From NCBI GenBank assembly GCA_944391255.1, contig CALXSW010000025.1, forward strand, positions 1 to 6,330: a stretch of 6,330 bases of DNA, written 5' to 3'. A program made the translations under genes and the position numbers. This DNA is from an uncultured Clostridia bacterium (GTDB lineage Bacteria; Bacillota; Clostridia; UBA1381). Under the pieces are notes generated by a model. The model made no database searches and had not been told where the DNA came from. It saw only the letters and a list, made by a program, of their open reading frames with translations. Shown here piece by piece: positions 6,178-6,330 of the stretch; position 1 is the first letter of the stretch; every line of letters starts with the position of its first letter.

Positions 6178-6330
6178 ATGATGGATGAAATTTTGCGCAT
6201 TCTTGACAAGGAGCAGGGCGCTGTAAATGTTGCCAAGATCTCAAGAATGCTTGGAAAATCAGAAGAAGAGGTTTCTGCGGCACTCCGTGATATGGAGGAA
6301 AAGAATATTATTGCAGGTTACAAGACGATC
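6178..6330 (+). CDS. Lrp/AsnC-family transcriptional regulator, N-terminal part, cut by the window end
   Basis: Fifty-one codons are visible and the frame is open at the edge. They form the N-terminal winged helix-turn-helix of an Lrp/AsnC protein: EILRILDKEQGAVNVAKISRMLGKS (helices 1-2 and turn), EEEVSAALRDMEEKNIIAGYKTI (recognition helix and wing, matching the family pattern of VxxxLxxLEExGVIxGY). Family members sense amino acids or related metabolites through a C-terminal RAM domain, which is out of view, and bind DNA as dimers or higher oligomers. The start is one of two adjacent ATGs (6178 or 6181), differing by one residue. It has its own ribosome binding site and is separated from the upstream gene by a terminator. 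Its targets cannot be told from the window; autoregulation through the AT-rich upstream region would be typical of the family but is inference. Confidence 0.85.
   Translation, partial: MMDEILRILDKEQGAVNVAKISRMLGKSEEEVSAALRDMEEKNIIAGYKTI

Noticed and set aside
6030..6236. 68-codon minus-strand open frame across the AT-rich leader and the Lrp start
   Set aside because: Its composition is the Lys/Phe/Ile-rich translation of A/T tracts, and it overlaps the promoter and start of the Lrp-like gene.
1..6330. CRISPR array, tRNA/rRNA, insertion sequence, prophage or defence system
   Set aside because: No spaced direct-repeat array, transposase or integrase frame, or structural RNA signature was seen. 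The window is mostly ordinary core metabolism plus one exoprotein gene.

Overview
The window looks like chromosome from a low-to-moderate GC Gram-positive anaerobe of the class Clostridia (Bacillota). Reasons: strong AGGAGG-type ribosome binding sites, AT-rich intergenic DNA with sigma-A-like promoters, U-tailed intrinsic terminators, a secreted protein ending in a 'copper amine oxidase N-terminal' (stalk) domain typical of clostridial and bacilli exoproteins, and a clostridial-style short Lrp/AsnC regulator. No genus can be named safely from this alone.

Layout, all genes on the + strand. (1) 1-843: the 3' part of carA, the glutaminase subunit of carbamoyl-phosphate synthetase; its 5' end lies outside the window. 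(2) 845-4066: complete carB, the large synthetase subunit, one base after the carA stop, with its ribosome binding site inside the carA tail. (3) 4099-4134: intrinsic terminator closing the carAB transcript. (4) 4135-4258: AT-rich regulatory stretch with a 22-bp imperfect palindrome, a perfect tandem 11-bp repeat and a near-consensus promoter. (5) 4259-5962: a secreted protein made of a signal peptide, a divergent GH26-like (clan GH-A) glycosidase domain, a beta-rich linker domain and a C-terminal stalk domain with an internal duplication. (6) 5971-6018: its terminator. (7) 6019-6177: very AT-rich leader with two TATAAT boxes. (8) 6178-6330: the 5' end of an Lrp/AsnC-family regulator that runs off the window.

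CarA and CarB form one enzyme: CarA releases ammonia from glutamine and CarB uses it with bicarbonate and two ATP to make carbamoyl phosphate for pyrimidine and arginine synthesis. The secreted protein and the Lrp-like gene each appear to be transcribed separately, since each is preceded by a terminator and its own promoter-like sequence, so there is no evidence that they work with carAB.

I did not find a convincing new multi-gene system. The most interesting item is the divergent GH26-like/stalk protein and the repeat-rich promoter in front of it; some ligand-site substitutions in CarA and CarB also merit a check.
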